A DNA stretch of 45,725 nt from SAR202 cluster bacterium Io17-Chloro-G2 (lineage in GTDB: Bacteria > Chloroflexota > Dehalococcoidia > Lucifugimonadales > UBA3495): assembly GCA_002816875.1 (NCBI GenBank), contig MUCP01000039.1, forward strand, positions 1-45,725, read 5' to 3'. The translations under genes and the position numbers were made by a program. The notes beneath the pieces are model-generated. The model was not told the DNA's origin and searched no databases. It worked only from the letters and a program-made list of their open reading frames with translations. Each line of letters starts with the position of its first letter. The stretch's first letter is position 1. Of this stretch, positions 8,587 through 17,095 are shown in pieces.

Positions 8587-9396
8587 ATGCTGGAAACACT
8601 GAGTTTGGATGATAGGGTGGTGGTGATTACCGGCGGCGGCACCGGTTTGGGATTGGCTATGGTCCGGGCCCTGGCCAGAGCAGGAGCCAATCTGTCCATC
8701 GCCGGACGCCGCCAAGGGCCCATTGATGACGCCGCGGCCGAGGTGAAGGCTCTGGGCAGGGACTCCCTGGCCGTGTCCACCGACGTGACGGATTCAGCCC
8801 AGGTAGACCGGTTGATAGCCGCCACCATGGACCACTTTGGCCACATCGACGTGCTGATCAACAATGCAGGGGCGGTGCTGGAGGCCGTGCGTAAGCCCAT
8901 TTGGGAGATAACCGACCAGGAATGGCACTCCGAGATGGACGTGAATCTCACCGGGGCCTTTTTCTGCGCCCGCTCCGCCTCCAAGCCCATGGCGGACCGG
9001 GGCAGCGGAAAGATCATCAACGTGGCATCAGGCTTCGGCCTGCGGGGAGGCCGGGACATATACATGTATTGCTGTAGCAAAGGCGGCATGATCCAATTGA
9101 CCAGGGTCTTGTCGTTCAACTTGGCACGGCACGGTATCACCGCCAACACCATAGTTCCCGGCTTCATACCCACCGTCAATGCCTCCGAGTCCATGGGAAA
9201 CAGCGTCCCCCAGTCGGGAGACCTGCTGCCCATCGGTAAACTGGGCAAACCGGAAGACCTGGGGCCTCTGGCGGTTTTTTTGTCGTCTGAAGCCTCGGAT
9301 TATATGTCCGGGGAGATGTTCATCGCCGATGGCGGCGGTCTGGCCGCAGGTATCGCGCCAGCCGGACACGCGCCGGTGGTTCCGCTGGAGGCTTAG
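8587..9396 (+). CDS. SDR family NAD(P)-dependent oxidoreductase (active member of a pair)
   Basis: 269-aa classical short-chain dehydrogenase/reductase. The nucleotide-binding motif GGGTGLG is at the N-terminus, INNAG follows strand 4, INVASGFG supplies the Ser, and YCCSK (Tyr161, Lys165) is the catalytic pair; the C-terminal SGEMFIADGGG is also typical. The substrate cannot be read from sequence; the fold covers 3-oxoacyl and sugar or alcohol dehydrogenases. It is followed after 3 nt by a second SDR (9400) that lacks these residues, and it starts 30 nt after birA. The pair is probably co-transcribed and may form a mixed oligomer (inference). Confidence 0.9.
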   Translation: MLETLSLDDRVVVITGGGTGLGLAMVRALARAGANLSIAGRRQGPIDDAAAEVKALGRDSLAVSTDVTDSAQVDRLIAATMDHFGHIDVLINNAGAVLEAVRKPIWEITDQEWHSEMDVNLTGAFFCARSASKPMADRGSGKIINVASGFGLRGGRDIYMYCCSKGGMIQLTRVLSFNLARHGITANTIVPGFIPTVNASESMGNSVPQSGDLLPIGKLGKPEDLGPLAVFLSSEASDYMSGEMFIADGGGLAAGIAPAGHAPVVPLEA

Positions 9397-9399
9397 GCC

Positions 9400-10158
9400 G
9401 TGCCCATCCTGCCCGAATTCAGCCTGGCCGGCCGGGCCGCCATTCTGGCCACCTCCGGCGGAGACCAAGCCCCTCTCTTAGCCCAAGCCCTGGTGGAAGC
9501 GGGCGCTTCGGTGTTCACCATTGCCCGCACCCAGCCTTTATTGGACGCCGTGCTGGACGGCCTGCCGGGAACCGGAAACCAGAAGGGGGCGGTCATCGGC
9601 TCTCCCTCTTCCGAATCTCTAAGAACCGCCATGGCTGAATTCGGCCTCGCTCACGGCCGGCTAGACATCCTGGTCAACGACAACCGCAGCATGTTTGCCA
9701 AGCCGTTCACCGAGATCACTTTGGAAGAGTGGGATGAAGTCCACTCCCGCAACGTTAAATTCACATTCATGCTGTGCCAGGAAGCCGGACTGCGGATGAC
9801 ACAGCAGGGCTATGGCAGGATAGTCAACGTGGTGTCGGAACTGGCCGAGAGGGGCATGGCAAACGGAGCAGCATTCGCCGCCAGCCAAGCCTCCCTCCTG
9901 TCTTTGACCAGGTCCCTTGGCGTCGAATGGGGCAGGTCCAACGTGAGGGTCAACGCACTGGGCATGGGATGGTTTTCCTCGGAAGACCTGCCGTTGGAGG
10001 TGCAACGGGAAGACCTGGTTGTGCGTTACACCCCGCTTCGCCGGCTGGGGCATCCACGGGACATCGGCCCGCTGCTGGTATATCTTTGCTCGGAGGCCTG
10101 CGATTACACCACCGGGCAGCCGGTATACGTGGACGGCGGCTTGAACGCCCATCCGTGA
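9400..10158 (+). CDS. SDR-fold protein lacking catalytic residues (probable pseudoenzyme)
   Basis: 252 aa, GTG start at 9400, 3 nt after the preceding SDR. The fold is clear along the whole length (RLDILVNDN, RIVNVVSELAERG, LTRSLGVEWGRSNVRVNALG, YTTGQPVYVDGG). The signature residues are changed: the glycine-rich loop is ATSGGDQAP instead of TGxxxGxG, NNAG is replaced by NDNRS (93-97), and the YxxxK pair is Phe159 and Gln163 in FAASQ. The frame is intact and codon use looks normal, so this is not a decaying gene. Known precedent: in anaerobic toluene degradation BbsC is an inactive SDR subunit partnering active BbsD. A non-catalytic partner of the gene at 8587 is my inference. Confidence 0.85.
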   Translation: MPILPEFSLAGRAAILATSGGDQAPLLAQALVEAGASVFTIARTQPLLDAVLDGLPGTGNQKGAVIGSPSSESLRTAMAEFGLAHGRLDILVNDNRSMFAKPFTEITLEEWDEVHSRNVKFTFMLCQEAGLRMTQQGYGRIVNVVSELAERGMANGAAFAASQASLLSLTRSLGVEWGRSNVRVNALGMGWFSSEDLPLEVQREDLVVRYTPLRRLGHPRDIGPLLVYLCSEACDYTTGQPVYVDGGLNAHP

Positions 10159-10212
10159 TGCGGAGGCGTTTGGCTTTCTTTAGTAACCGTTCGAGCGCTG
10201 CACTAGGATTAC

Positions 10213-10280
10213 CCCTCACCCTCGTTCCCTCTCCCGGCGAGAGAGGGATGCCCACGATAGAATCGGGGGCTGGGTGAGGG
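10213..10280 (+). repeat. Dispersed CCCTCACCC/GGGTGAGGG hairpin repeat, copy 1
   Basis: About 68 bp flanked by CCCTCACCC and GGGTGAGGG, with an inner CCCTCTCCC / GAGAGAGGG pair. A copy with about 90 percent identity by eye lies in the opposite orientation at 41408-41475. Confidence 0.8.
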
Positions 10281-10324
10281 CGAAGGCGGCAACGCAATGA
10301 CCCGGACCGTGCACCCCAGTTACA

Positions 10325-10354
10325 TTGAAGGCCGTCTCGCCGCTGAGGTACAAT
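10325..10354 (+). promoter_or_regulatory. Candidate promoter of the histidine cluster
   Basis: TTGAAG, 18-nt spacer, TACAAT, ending 78 nt before hisZ. The leader holds two small hairpins (CCCTGG...CCAGGG near 10364 and CGAGG...CCTCG near 10397). No run of His codons is visible, so a classical his attenuator is not supported. Confidence 0.55.
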
Positions 10355-10432
10355 GTTCAGCAGCCCCTGGACTCTGACCAGGGTTCGTTGTAGTTCGAGG
10401 TATTACCCTCGGGTTGAGGCTAGTTCATATTC

Positions 10433-11908
10433 ATGAATCCGGTAAACCGGCTCCGGGGAATGGCGGACCTTTCCCAGGAAGCCTGGATCAAAAAACAAGA
10501 CATCCAGAACCGCCTCCTAGAGTTGGGCGGCAGCCATGGCTATCGCTGCTTGGAAACACCCATTCTGGAGCCTACCGAACTCTTCCTTCGGAAATCCGGC
10601 GGGCAGCTGGCCTCCCAGCTTTATAGCTTCACCGATTCAGGCAGCAATCCGGTGAGCCTGCGGCCGGAATTCACTTCGCCCATCATGCGGTATTACCTGG
10701 AACACTCCGCAGAAGTATCCCTTCCGGTGCGCTGGCAATACGCCGGCCCGGTTTTTCGCTACGAGGATGACGGCGGCGCCAGCGGCCAGTTCACCCAGAT
10801 CGGCGCTGAATTGCTGGGCTCCTCAAGCATCATGGCAGACGCCGAGTTGTTTGGCTTGGCCGCCTTGGTCCCCGCCCACCTAGGGCTGGACGGATACACG
10901 CTGGAATTGGCAGACCTGGACCTGATGAACAGCGTGTTGGACACCGTGAAAATCTCGGACCGGGCCAGGTCATTTATCGTCGGAAGCATCCCACAGCTAC
11001 GCGTCGGCCCCGGCGGTGTTGGATCAGCTATTGAATCCGCCCTTCAACAGGCTGGAAGGATTCGGCTTACCTCCGGTGGTGGGCAGGACGATTACCTGAG
11101 CCAGAGCATCCAGGGATTGGACGACATTCAGGCCAAGAAAGTGCTTCAGGGGCTGCTCGATTGGAACACGCCCGACCAATCGGGGATCGCCTCGGATCAG
11201 GTGGGGCAGCGGGGCCCCGAAGAGGTTGTGGACCGGATGCTCCGCAAGGTGCGGGGCAGCGACACCGAGATAAATCTCAGAAAGGCGTTGGAAATGGCCT
11301 CCCGGATGGCTTCCATCCGCGGGAACCCCGCCGCGGCCATGGAGTCTTCCCGGTCGGTGGTCAAGGAATCGGGGGCCAACCCCGCCGCCCTGGAACGGTT
11401 GGAACGATTCGTCGAATTGGTGCTTCGCGACCCCGCAGTGGAAGGGCGCCTGATCATAGACTTAGGATTGCTGCGGGGGTTGGCATACTATAATGGGATA
11501 GTTTTCGAGGTTAGGCATGAAAACCAGCCCACCGCCCTGGGTGGGGGCGGCAGGTATGACGGCCTGGCCGGCGCCTTGGGAAGTCCCGTGGCGGTCCCGG
11601 CATTGGGCTTCGCTTACAACCTGGAAACGCTGGTGGCCTTGACCGAAGCCACCAATGGCAACATGGAACCCCAAAGCGATCGTGTCAACACACTGGTCAC
11701 GGGCAACGATTCGAGCAGCGACATGAACGCCCTGCAGGCGGCGCAAGAGCTACGCCGGTCCGGCCAAAGGGTGGAACTGGACGTTTGCGGCTTGTCGCTG
11801 GACGAAGCCTTGGCCTACGCCAGATCCAAGGGTATCCAGCAGGTGATGGTGGCAGGCCGGGACGGAGCTCGTACCGAACACCAAATAGCCGGTGGCAAGA
11901 CCGCATGA
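10433..11908 (+). CDS. hisZ: ATP phosphoribosyltransferase regulatory subunit / HisRS-like protein
   Basis: 491 aa, a class II synthetase-fold paralog of histidyl-tRNA synthetase. Visible signatures: GMADLS near the N-terminus, TPILEPTELF, LRPEFTSPIMR (motif 2 region), VFRYEDD, QIGAELLG, LLRGLAYYNGIVFEV (HisRS-specific loop), and GGGGRYDGL...PALGFAYNLE (motif 3). The C-terminus (about 400-491) still looks like an anticodon-binding domain (ALQAAQELRRSGQRVEL, ARSKGIQQVMVAG). Placement directly before hisG argues for HisZ, the partner needed by short HisG enzymes. However the HisG here is the long form, so the pairing is odd. A second HisRS or a bifunctional protein cannot be excluded. The gene ends in TGA. 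Confidence 0.85.
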   Translation: MNPVNRLRGMADLSQEAWIKKQDIQNRLLELGGSHGYRCLETPILEPTELFLRKSGGQLASQLYSFTDSGSNPVSLRPEFTSPIMRYYLEHSAEVSLPVRWQYAGPVFRYEDDGGASGQFTQIGAELLGSSSIMADAELFGLAALVPAHLGLDGYTLELADLDLMNSVLDTVKISDRARSFIVGSIPQLRVGPGGVGSAIESALQQAGRIRLTSGGGQDDYLSQSIQGLDDIQAKKVLQGLLDWNTPDQSGIASDQVGQRGPEEVVDRMLRKVRGSDTEINLRKALEMASRMASIRGNPAAAMESSRSVVKESGANPAALERLERFVELVLRDPAVEGRLIIDLGLLRGLAYYNGIVFEVRHENQPTALGGGGRYDGLAGALGSPVAVPALGFAYNLETLVALTEATNGNMEPQSDRVNTLVTGNDSSSDMNALQAAQELRRSGQRVELDVCGLSLDEALAYARSKGIQQVMVAGRDGARTEHQIAGGKTA

Positions 11909-11933
11909 ACCAGCGCAACTGGCAGACCTGAAA

Positions 11934-12950
11934 ATGACTGATTCGAAAGACGACATATTCATGCGCCTGGTGCTGCCCAGCGACGGCGAGTTGCACGAGA
12001 ATACGTTGGCGTTCATGAAAGCCTGCGGTCTGGCTGTGCAGCGTCCAAATGCCCGCCGGTACACGGGAAGTATACCCGCTTTGCCGGGAGTGGCCGTGCT
12101 CTTCCAACGCACCGGCGACATTCCCATGAAGGTAGAAGAGGGGAGCGCCGAACTGGGCATCACCGGCCTGGACCGTCTCTTGGAAAACCGGATCGAAGAG
12201 GACCGGGTCACCACCCTAATTCCGGACCTTAGATATGGCGGCTGTGAATTCGTTCTGGCGGTGCCGGATTCCTGGCTGGACGTGTCTTCGGTGGCAGACC
12301 TGGCCGACCTGGCCCTGGAATTTCACCAGGAAGGCAAGCAGCTGCGCATCGCCACCAAATACCCCAGGATGCTACGCCGCTACCTGTTCGGCCGGGGGAT
12401 AAATTACTTCACCTTGGTGCCCACCAGCGGGTCATTGGAGGCGGCGCCGGTGGCCGGGTATGCCGATCTGATTGCCGACCTGACTGCAACCGGAACCACG
12501 ATGCGGGAGAACCGGCTCAAGACATTGGAAGAAGGGACCATCATGGTCTCCCAGGCATGTCTGATCGCCAACCCTCTGCAACTTGCCAAGTCGGACGGAT
12601 GCTTAAGCCTGGCCCGGTCCTTAGCGGAATTGATGGAGTCTCACCTTAGGGCAGAGCCGTACTACCGCCTCACTGCCAACGTCCAGGGGACTTCGGAACA
12701 GCAGGTTAGCGCCACCATCTTGGCCCGGCCCCAGTTGGCCGGTCTACAGGGGCCCACCATCGCCAGGGTCTACAACATAGAGGCACAGGACTGGTACAGC
12801 GTAAGCCTGCTGGTTACCAAGGAGCGCCTGCTGGAGGCCGTGGACCATCTGAGGGATTCGGGCGCGGTGGACATTGCCGCCTCCCAATTGAGCTATCTAT
12901 TCGATGGCCGGTCCCAGGCTTTTGAACAGCTATTCGGACATGGCACGTGA
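11934..12950 (+). CDS. hisG: ATP phosphoribosyltransferase, long form
   Basis: First step of histidine synthesis: ATP + PRPP to phosphoribosyl-ATP. From ATG 11934 it is 338 aa. The catalytic part has LVLPSDGELHENTLAF, ELGITGLDRLLE, LRIATKYPRMLRRYL, and the PRPP-binding loop ADLIADLTATGTTMREN. After about residue 240 there is a C-terminal ACT-like HisG_C domain (VSATILARPQL...PTIARVYN...WYSVSLLVTKERLLEAVDHL). Long-form HisG is normally self-sufficient and inhibited by histidine through this domain. Start choice is uncertain: a GTG at 11892 overlaps hisZ by 17 nt, and ATG 11961 begins exactly where homologs usually start (MRLVLP). Confidence 0.93.
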   Translation: MTDSKDDIFMRLVLPSDGELHENTLAFMKACGLAVQRPNARRYTGSIPALPGVAVLFQRTGDIPMKVEEGSAELGITGLDRLLENRIEEDRVTTLIPDLRYGGCEFVLAVPDSWLDVSSVADLADLALEFHQEGKQLRIATKYPRMLRRYLFGRGINYFTLVPTSGSLEAAPVAGYADLIADLTATGTTMRENRLKTLEEGTIMVSQACLIANPLQLAKSDGCLSLARSLAELMESHLRAEPYYRLTANVQGTSEQQVSATILARPQLAGLQGPTIARVYNIEAQDWYSVSLLVTKERLLEAVDHLRDSGAVDIAASQLSYLFDGRSQAFEQLFGHGT

Positions 12951-13049
12951 GCTGTCATCAATCAGTTTTTAGGGGTCTGATTTTTATCTGATGGCTGAAG
13001 GCTTTGCCTTAACTGGGCGATTGTTGAGAGAATAACATTCAGGATTAAA

Positions 13050-13817
13050 ATGCCGAACTTGCCGATGCACATATTCATGGCTCAACAGGCGGCCGAAACG
13101 CTGGACTGGGGCTTTGCCTACGACTGCGTGGGCAGTTTTTACCTGGGGTCTACGGCGCCGGACATACGGGCCATGACCAAGTGGCCCAGGGACCGCACCC
13201 ATTTTGTCGATCTCTCGGTGCAAACGGTGGGGGAAGGCGCCCGCCGCATGTTCGAGATTCACCCGGAATTGAACGACCCTTCGGCCCTTAACGCCACCAC
13301 CCGTGCGTTCATGTTGGGTTATATATCCCACCTGGTGGCCGATGAGGTGTGGATCACCACCATGTTCCGGCCCCATTTCGACCCCAGCCAGCCAGACAGC
13401 CGGGTCACCAGCTCCCAAAGCGAAGCGCACATCTGGGACCGGGCGTTGCAATTGGAGATGGACCGCCGGGCGGCCGATCCCATGGACGGGTTCGCCATGG
13501 CCACCAAGGCGATAGATTGCTCAGACCAGGCGCTGGAAGTGGGCTTCCTAGAGACGGAGATCCTGGTTGAATGGCGAGGCTGGGTCCAGGGGTTTCTTGG
13601 GCGGGAATTCACCTGGGAGCGGTTGAAGCGGGCCTTGAACCGGATGTACCGGGACAACGATGACGTGCAAAGCGAAGTCGACCGTTTCCTAGAACAGATG
13701 CCCTTCAGCATGGAAAAGGTCTACGAGAAGGTCCCCGAAGAAAAGCTGGCCGCCTACCAGGAGCGGGCCCTGGAAGAGACAGTATCCCTGGCCCGGGAGT
13801 ACCTGATTGGAACTTAA
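13050..13817 (+). CDS. Zinc-dependent phospholipase C-like protein in the his cluster
   Basis: 255 aa, no signal peptide or membrane segment. It resembles the zinc-dependent phospholipase C / S1-P1 fold: an N-terminal PMHIFMAQQAAE, GSFYLGSTAPDIR, RTHFVDL, and the helix GYISHLVADEVW. The conserved His and Asp residues of these segments would form the metal site. Such proteins in Chloroflexota are usually annotated only by fold. The gene sits between hisG and hisD and its last 11 nt overlap the hisD start, which implies translational coupling. That context may only reflect operon capture; no step of the histidine pathway needs it. Confidence 0.75.
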   Translation: MPNLPMHIFMAQQAAETLDWGFAYDCVGSFYLGSTAPDIRAMTKWPRDRTHFVDLSVQTVGEGARRMFEIHPELNDPSALNATTRAFMLGYISHLVADEVWITTMFRPHFDPSQPDSRVTSSQSEAHIWDRALQLEMDRRAADPMDGFAMATKAIDCSDQALEVGFLETEILVEWRGWVQGFLGREFTWERLKRALNRMYRDNDDVQSEVDRFLEQMPFSMEKVYEKVPEEKLAAYQERALEETVSLAREYLIGT

Positions 13818-15165
13818 GCTCATAAAGGGCACAGACAATGCCCGCGAGATCTTAGACCGGGCCGACCTCCTAGACATGTCCGCCCTTCCCGAGTCCGTGG
13901 CCGCGCGAACCCGCGAATTGTTTGGCGAAGACGTTACCCCGGAGCAGTCGGTGGTCCGAATGTTGAAGGAGGTCCGCGAAGAAGGCGACGTGGCGGTGCG
14001 CCGGTACGCCAAGTTATTGGACGGCGCTGACCTGAACGATTTCCTGGTGGAGCCCAAGGAGATGCGGCAGGCTTTGGAAGGCATCCCCAAGGAACTTCGC
14101 GAATCCCTGGAGTTGGCCGCCCAGCGGGTGACGGACTTCCACCGGGCAGTGATGCCCCGGAGTTGGGTGGACCTGGAAAAGGGCCTGGGCGAGATGGTCC
14201 GCCCTCTAGCGATAGTCGGGTTATATGCCCCCGGAGGCACCGCGGCTTACCCATCCACGGTTATAATGACCGCCGTCCCGGCCAGGGTGGCCGGCGTGAG
14301 CCAGGTGATAATGGCCACTCCCAGGAGAGGCGAAGAGCCGCTAAACTCCGCCGTGCTGGCCGCCGCCCAGATCGCCGGGGTGGACGCGGTCTACCAGGTG
14401 GGTGGGGTACCGGCCATCGGCGCAATGGCTTATGGCACCCAGTCGATCCCCAAGGTAGATAAGATCTGTGGTCCTGGCAACGTGTTCGTGTCCTACGCCA
14501 AGAAGCTGGTGCAGGGGCAGGTGGACATCGACGGTATCTTCGGCCCAACGGAGACCATCGTCATCGCCGACGACTCCGCCAACCCGAGTTTTTGCGCCGC
14601 AGACCTGATAGCTCAGGCCGAACACGACACCATGGCCACGGCCATCCTGGTCACTGATTCCGAGAGCCTGGTCCGCCGCATCGAAAAGGCCCTCGACGTC
14701 CAGCTAGACAAACAAGAAAGGCGGGACATCGCAGAAAATTCCTTGAAGAACCAGGGCCGCGTGGTCTTAGTGGAATCCATCGGCCAGGCCATTGAACTAG
14801 GCAACACTCTCGCGCCGGAGCACATGTGCCTTATGGTCAAAGACCCGTGGGCGTGGGCCGGCAAAGTCGAGAACGCGGGAGGCCTGTTCCTGGGAGAATT
14901 CTCGCCGGAAGTCATGGGAGATTACATCGCTGGGCCCAGCCACGTGATGCCCACCGGAGGCACCGCCAGGTTTAGCTCCGCCCTAAGCGTGCACCAGTTC
15001 TTGAGGACCATGCCCGTGGTGGGTCTGAGCCCCCAGGATTTTTCCGGCCTGGGCCCGGCGGCGGTGCACATAGCCCACGCCGAAGGGCTGGGCGCCCACG
15101 CCGGCGCGATCCAGGTCCGGCTGAACTCCCTGGCGGATAGATTTAGCCCATGGGTCCAAATCTAA
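13807..15165 (+). CDS. hisD: Histidinol dehydrogenase
   Basis: Oxidises L-histidinol to L-histidine in two NAD-dependent steps at a zinc site. 452 aa. Typical segments: VGLYAPGGTAAYPSTVIM, KICGPGNVFVSYAKK, DGIFGPTETIVIAD, AQAEHDTMATAILVT, and near the C-terminus FLGEFSPEVMGDYIAGPSHVMPT and the catalytic AHAEGLGAHA. The likely start is TTG 13807, overlapping the previous stop by 11 nt. It belongs to the block hisZ-hisG-x-hisD-hisC-hisB. hisA, hisF, hisH and hisI/E are not in the window and must lie elsewhere. Confidence 0.96.
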   Translation: MELKLIKGTDNAREILDRADLLDMSALPESVAARTRELFGEDVTPEQSVVRMLKEVREEGDVAVRRYAKLLDGADLNDFLVEPKEMRQALEGIPKELRESLELAAQRVTDFHRAVMPRSWVDLEKGLGEMVRPLAIVGLYAPGGTAAYPSTVIMTAVPARVAGVSQVIMATPRRGEEPLNSAVLAAAQIAGVDAVYQVGGVPAIGAMAYGTQSIPKVDKICGPGNVFVSYAKKLVQGQVDIDGIFGPTETIVIADDSANPSFCAADLIAQAEHDTMATAILVTDSESLVRRIEKALDVQLDKQERRDIAENSLKNQGRVVLVESIGQAIELGNTLAPEHMCLMVKDPWAWAGKVENAGGLFLGEFSPEVMGDYIAGPSHVMPTGGTARFSSALSVHQFLRTMPVVGLSPQDFSGLGPAAVHIAHAEGLGAHAGAIQVRLNSLADRFSPWVQI

Positions 15166-15214
15166 CGGCCTGGCGATAAAATAATGGGCAGTGTCCGAAT
15201 TCGCGATTCGCATT

Positions 15215-15278
15215 CCGTTCACCCTGAGCCTGTCGAAGGGCCAAGTGCGGATGGTTCGACAAGCTCACCACGAACGGA
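15215..15278. repeat. Dispersed inverted repeat (CCTGTCGAA...TTCGACAAGCTC)
   Basis: Two 22-bp imperfect arms (15216-15237 and 15255-15276) run from CGTTC at the outside to GTCGAA at the inside, with a 17-base centre. Related elements are at 20608-20709 and 27448-27475. It separates hisD from hisC. Confidence 0.75.
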
Positions 15279-15351
15279 GTCTATGATGCGGGTTTTCGGG
15301 CAAGCCTAAAGGCCGGACACCCTGCCCTCAACCAAAGCAGGACTTGGCAAC

Positions 15352-16452
15352 ATGAACAACAGTGACTCAATAAAAAATCTGCTTCTTCCCCACATCCGCA
15401 GTATCAAACCGTACAGTGGCGTGGACCCCATGGAGGCCATGGCCGCGCAGGCCGGGATACCTCCGGAAAAGGTGATCCGGCTCAACGGAAACGAAAACCC
15501 CTACGGCCCTTCGCCAAAGGTGGCCGAGGCCTTGGGCGCCTTTCCCCATTACAACCACTATCCCGACCCTGACCAGCGGCGGCTGCGGGATAGCCTGTCG
15601 GATTACCTGGGCGTGGACCCCGGCCGCATCGTGGCGGGCAACGGCAGCGACGAGCTCATAGACCTGCTGCTGCGGATGTTCGTGGGTCCGGGAGACAACA
15701 TCATCATCCCCACGCCCACATTCGGCATGTACGCCTTCTCAACCGAAGTGTGCGGCGGAGAAGTCATCTCGGTGGAGCGGGACGAGAATTTCGAAATCGA
15801 CCTGGAAAATATGCGCACCGCCGCCACCGCCAACACCAAAGCCACATTCTTCCCGTCGCCCAACAACCCGTCGGGCAACATCGCCAGCGAGGCCCAGATA
15901 AAGGGCATGTTGGATACCGGCATGTTGGTAGTGGTGGACGAAGCCTACTACGAATTTTGCGGAGAGACGGCCATACCCCTAGTCGACGAATACCCCAACC
16001 TGGTGGTGTTGCGCACCTTCAGCAAGTGGGCAGGCCTGGCGGGATTGCGCATCGGCCTGGGGGTGATGCACCCTGACCTGGCCTCCACGATGATGGGCAT
16101 GAAGCCTCCCTACAACGTCAACCTGGCGTCGGAAATCGCTCTATTGGCTTCGCTGGATGACCGGCCCGGCCTGCTGGAACGTGTGAACAGCATTGTGGAA
16201 GAGCGGGACCGGATGATGGAACTGCTGAAACAGATTCCCGGGGTTGCCCCGTGGCCTTCCCGGGCCAACTTCATCCTGTGCAAGTTGCCCGTTGGCCGGG
16301 GCCAGGATATCTTTGAAGGATTTTGCCGTAAGGGCATCTTCCTGCGTTACTGGGACACGCCCCAGCTAAAAGATTTTATCCGGATCAGCGTGGGATTGCC
16401 CCACGAGACCGACGCGGTAGTGGAAGCACTTCGTGAACTGGCGGGAGGGTAG
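15352..16452 (+). CDS. hisC: Histidinol-phosphate aminotransferase
   Basis: PLP enzyme converting imidazole-acetol phosphate to histidinol phosphate with glutamate. 366 aa, fold type I. Landmarks are IRLNGNENPYGPSP at the N-terminus, GNGSDELIDLLLR, FFPSPNNPSGN, VVDEAYYEFCG, and the PLP lysine in RTFSKWAGLAGLRIG; the C-terminal Arg is in FIRISVGLPHETD. It starts with ATG at 15352, 186 nt after hisD, with a repeat element in the gap. Its end overlaps or abuts hisB, so the two are probably translated together. Confidence 0.95.
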   Translation: MNNSDSIKNLLLPHIRSIKPYSGVDPMEAMAAQAGIPPEKVIRLNGNENPYGPSPKVAEALGAFPHYNHYPDPDQRRLRDSLSDYLGVDPGRIVAGNGSDELIDLLLRMFVGPGDNIIIPTPTFGMYAFSTEVCGGEVISVERDENFEIDLENMRTAATANTKATFFPSPNNPSGNIASEAQIKGMLDTGMLVVVDEAYYEFCGETAIPLVDEYPNLVVLRTFSKWAGLAGLRIGLGVMHPDLASTMMGMKPPYNVNLASEIALLASLDDRPGLLERVNSIVEERDRMMELLKQIPGVAPWPSRANFILCKLPVGRGQDIFEGFCRKGIFLRYWDTPQLKDFIRISVGLPHETDAVVEALRELAGG

Positions 16453-16456
16453 GGTT

Positions 16457-17095
16457 TTGGCGTCGAACCAAGAAACGGCAAAACAACTGGCGGCTCGGAC
16501 AATCCGCACTGCCTCCCTTGAGCGGAAGACCAACGAGACCGATATCTCCATCTCCGTCAACCTGGACGGCCAGGGGACCTACGATGTGGACACCGGCAAT
16601 GGCTTCCTAGACCACATGGTCAACCAGTTGGCCCGCCACGGTCTATTTGACATAAGATTACGCGCCCAGGGTGACCTGCACACCGGTTGGCACCACCTGG
16701 TGGAGGACGTGGCCATCATGTTGGGCCGGGCGTTCAACCAGGCCCTGGGAAAGCCGGTGGGCATTCGCCGCATGGGCCACGCCATCGTGCCCTTGGACGA
16801 GACCCTGGCCCAGGTGACCGTAGATTGCAGCGGACGTCCCTACGCGGTGGTGGAGACCGGGCTGGAAGGGGTGATGGTGGAAACCCTGCCGGGAGACTTG
16901 GTCCGCCACTTTCTTGAGTCATTCGCCATTGAGGGCAAGATCAACCTGCACGCCAAGGTCCTGACCGGTGAGAGCCCTCACCACAAGGCGGAAGCCCTGT
17001 GTAAGGCCCTGGCCCGCGCCCTGAGAGACGCCGTGGAACCCGACCCCCGTGCCCCCAGTCAGGTGCCCAGCACCAAGGGCACGATCTCAGGGTAG
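16457..17095 (+). CDS. hisB: Imidazoleglycerol-phosphate dehydratase
   Basis: Dehydrates imidazole glycerol phosphate in histidine synthesis, a di-manganese enzyme. 212 aa from the TTG at 16457, which has GGAGGG 7 nt upstream; a GTG at 16433 would overlap hisC by 20 nt. Metal-ligand motifs are GNGFLDHM and HHLVEDVAI in the first half, and RHFLESFAIEGKINLHAKV and PHHKAEALCKALARAL in the second. These give the two-repeat IGPD pattern. It has no phosphatase domain, so histidinol phosphatase must be separate. Confidence 0.95.
   Translation: MASNQETAKQLAARTIRTASLERKTNETDISISVNLDGQGTYDVDTGNGFLDHMVNQLARHGLFDIRLRAQGDLHTGWHHLVEDVAIMLGRAFNQALGKPVGIRRMGHAIVPLDETLAQVTVDCSGRPYAVVETGLEGVMVETLPGDLVRHFLESFAIEGKINLHAKVLTGESPHHKAEALCKALARALRDAVEPDPRAPSQVPSTKGTISG

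Noticed and set aside
10355-10432. Histidine attenuator in the hisZ leader
   Set aside because: Two small hairpins are present, but there is no leader peptide with His codons and no T-run.
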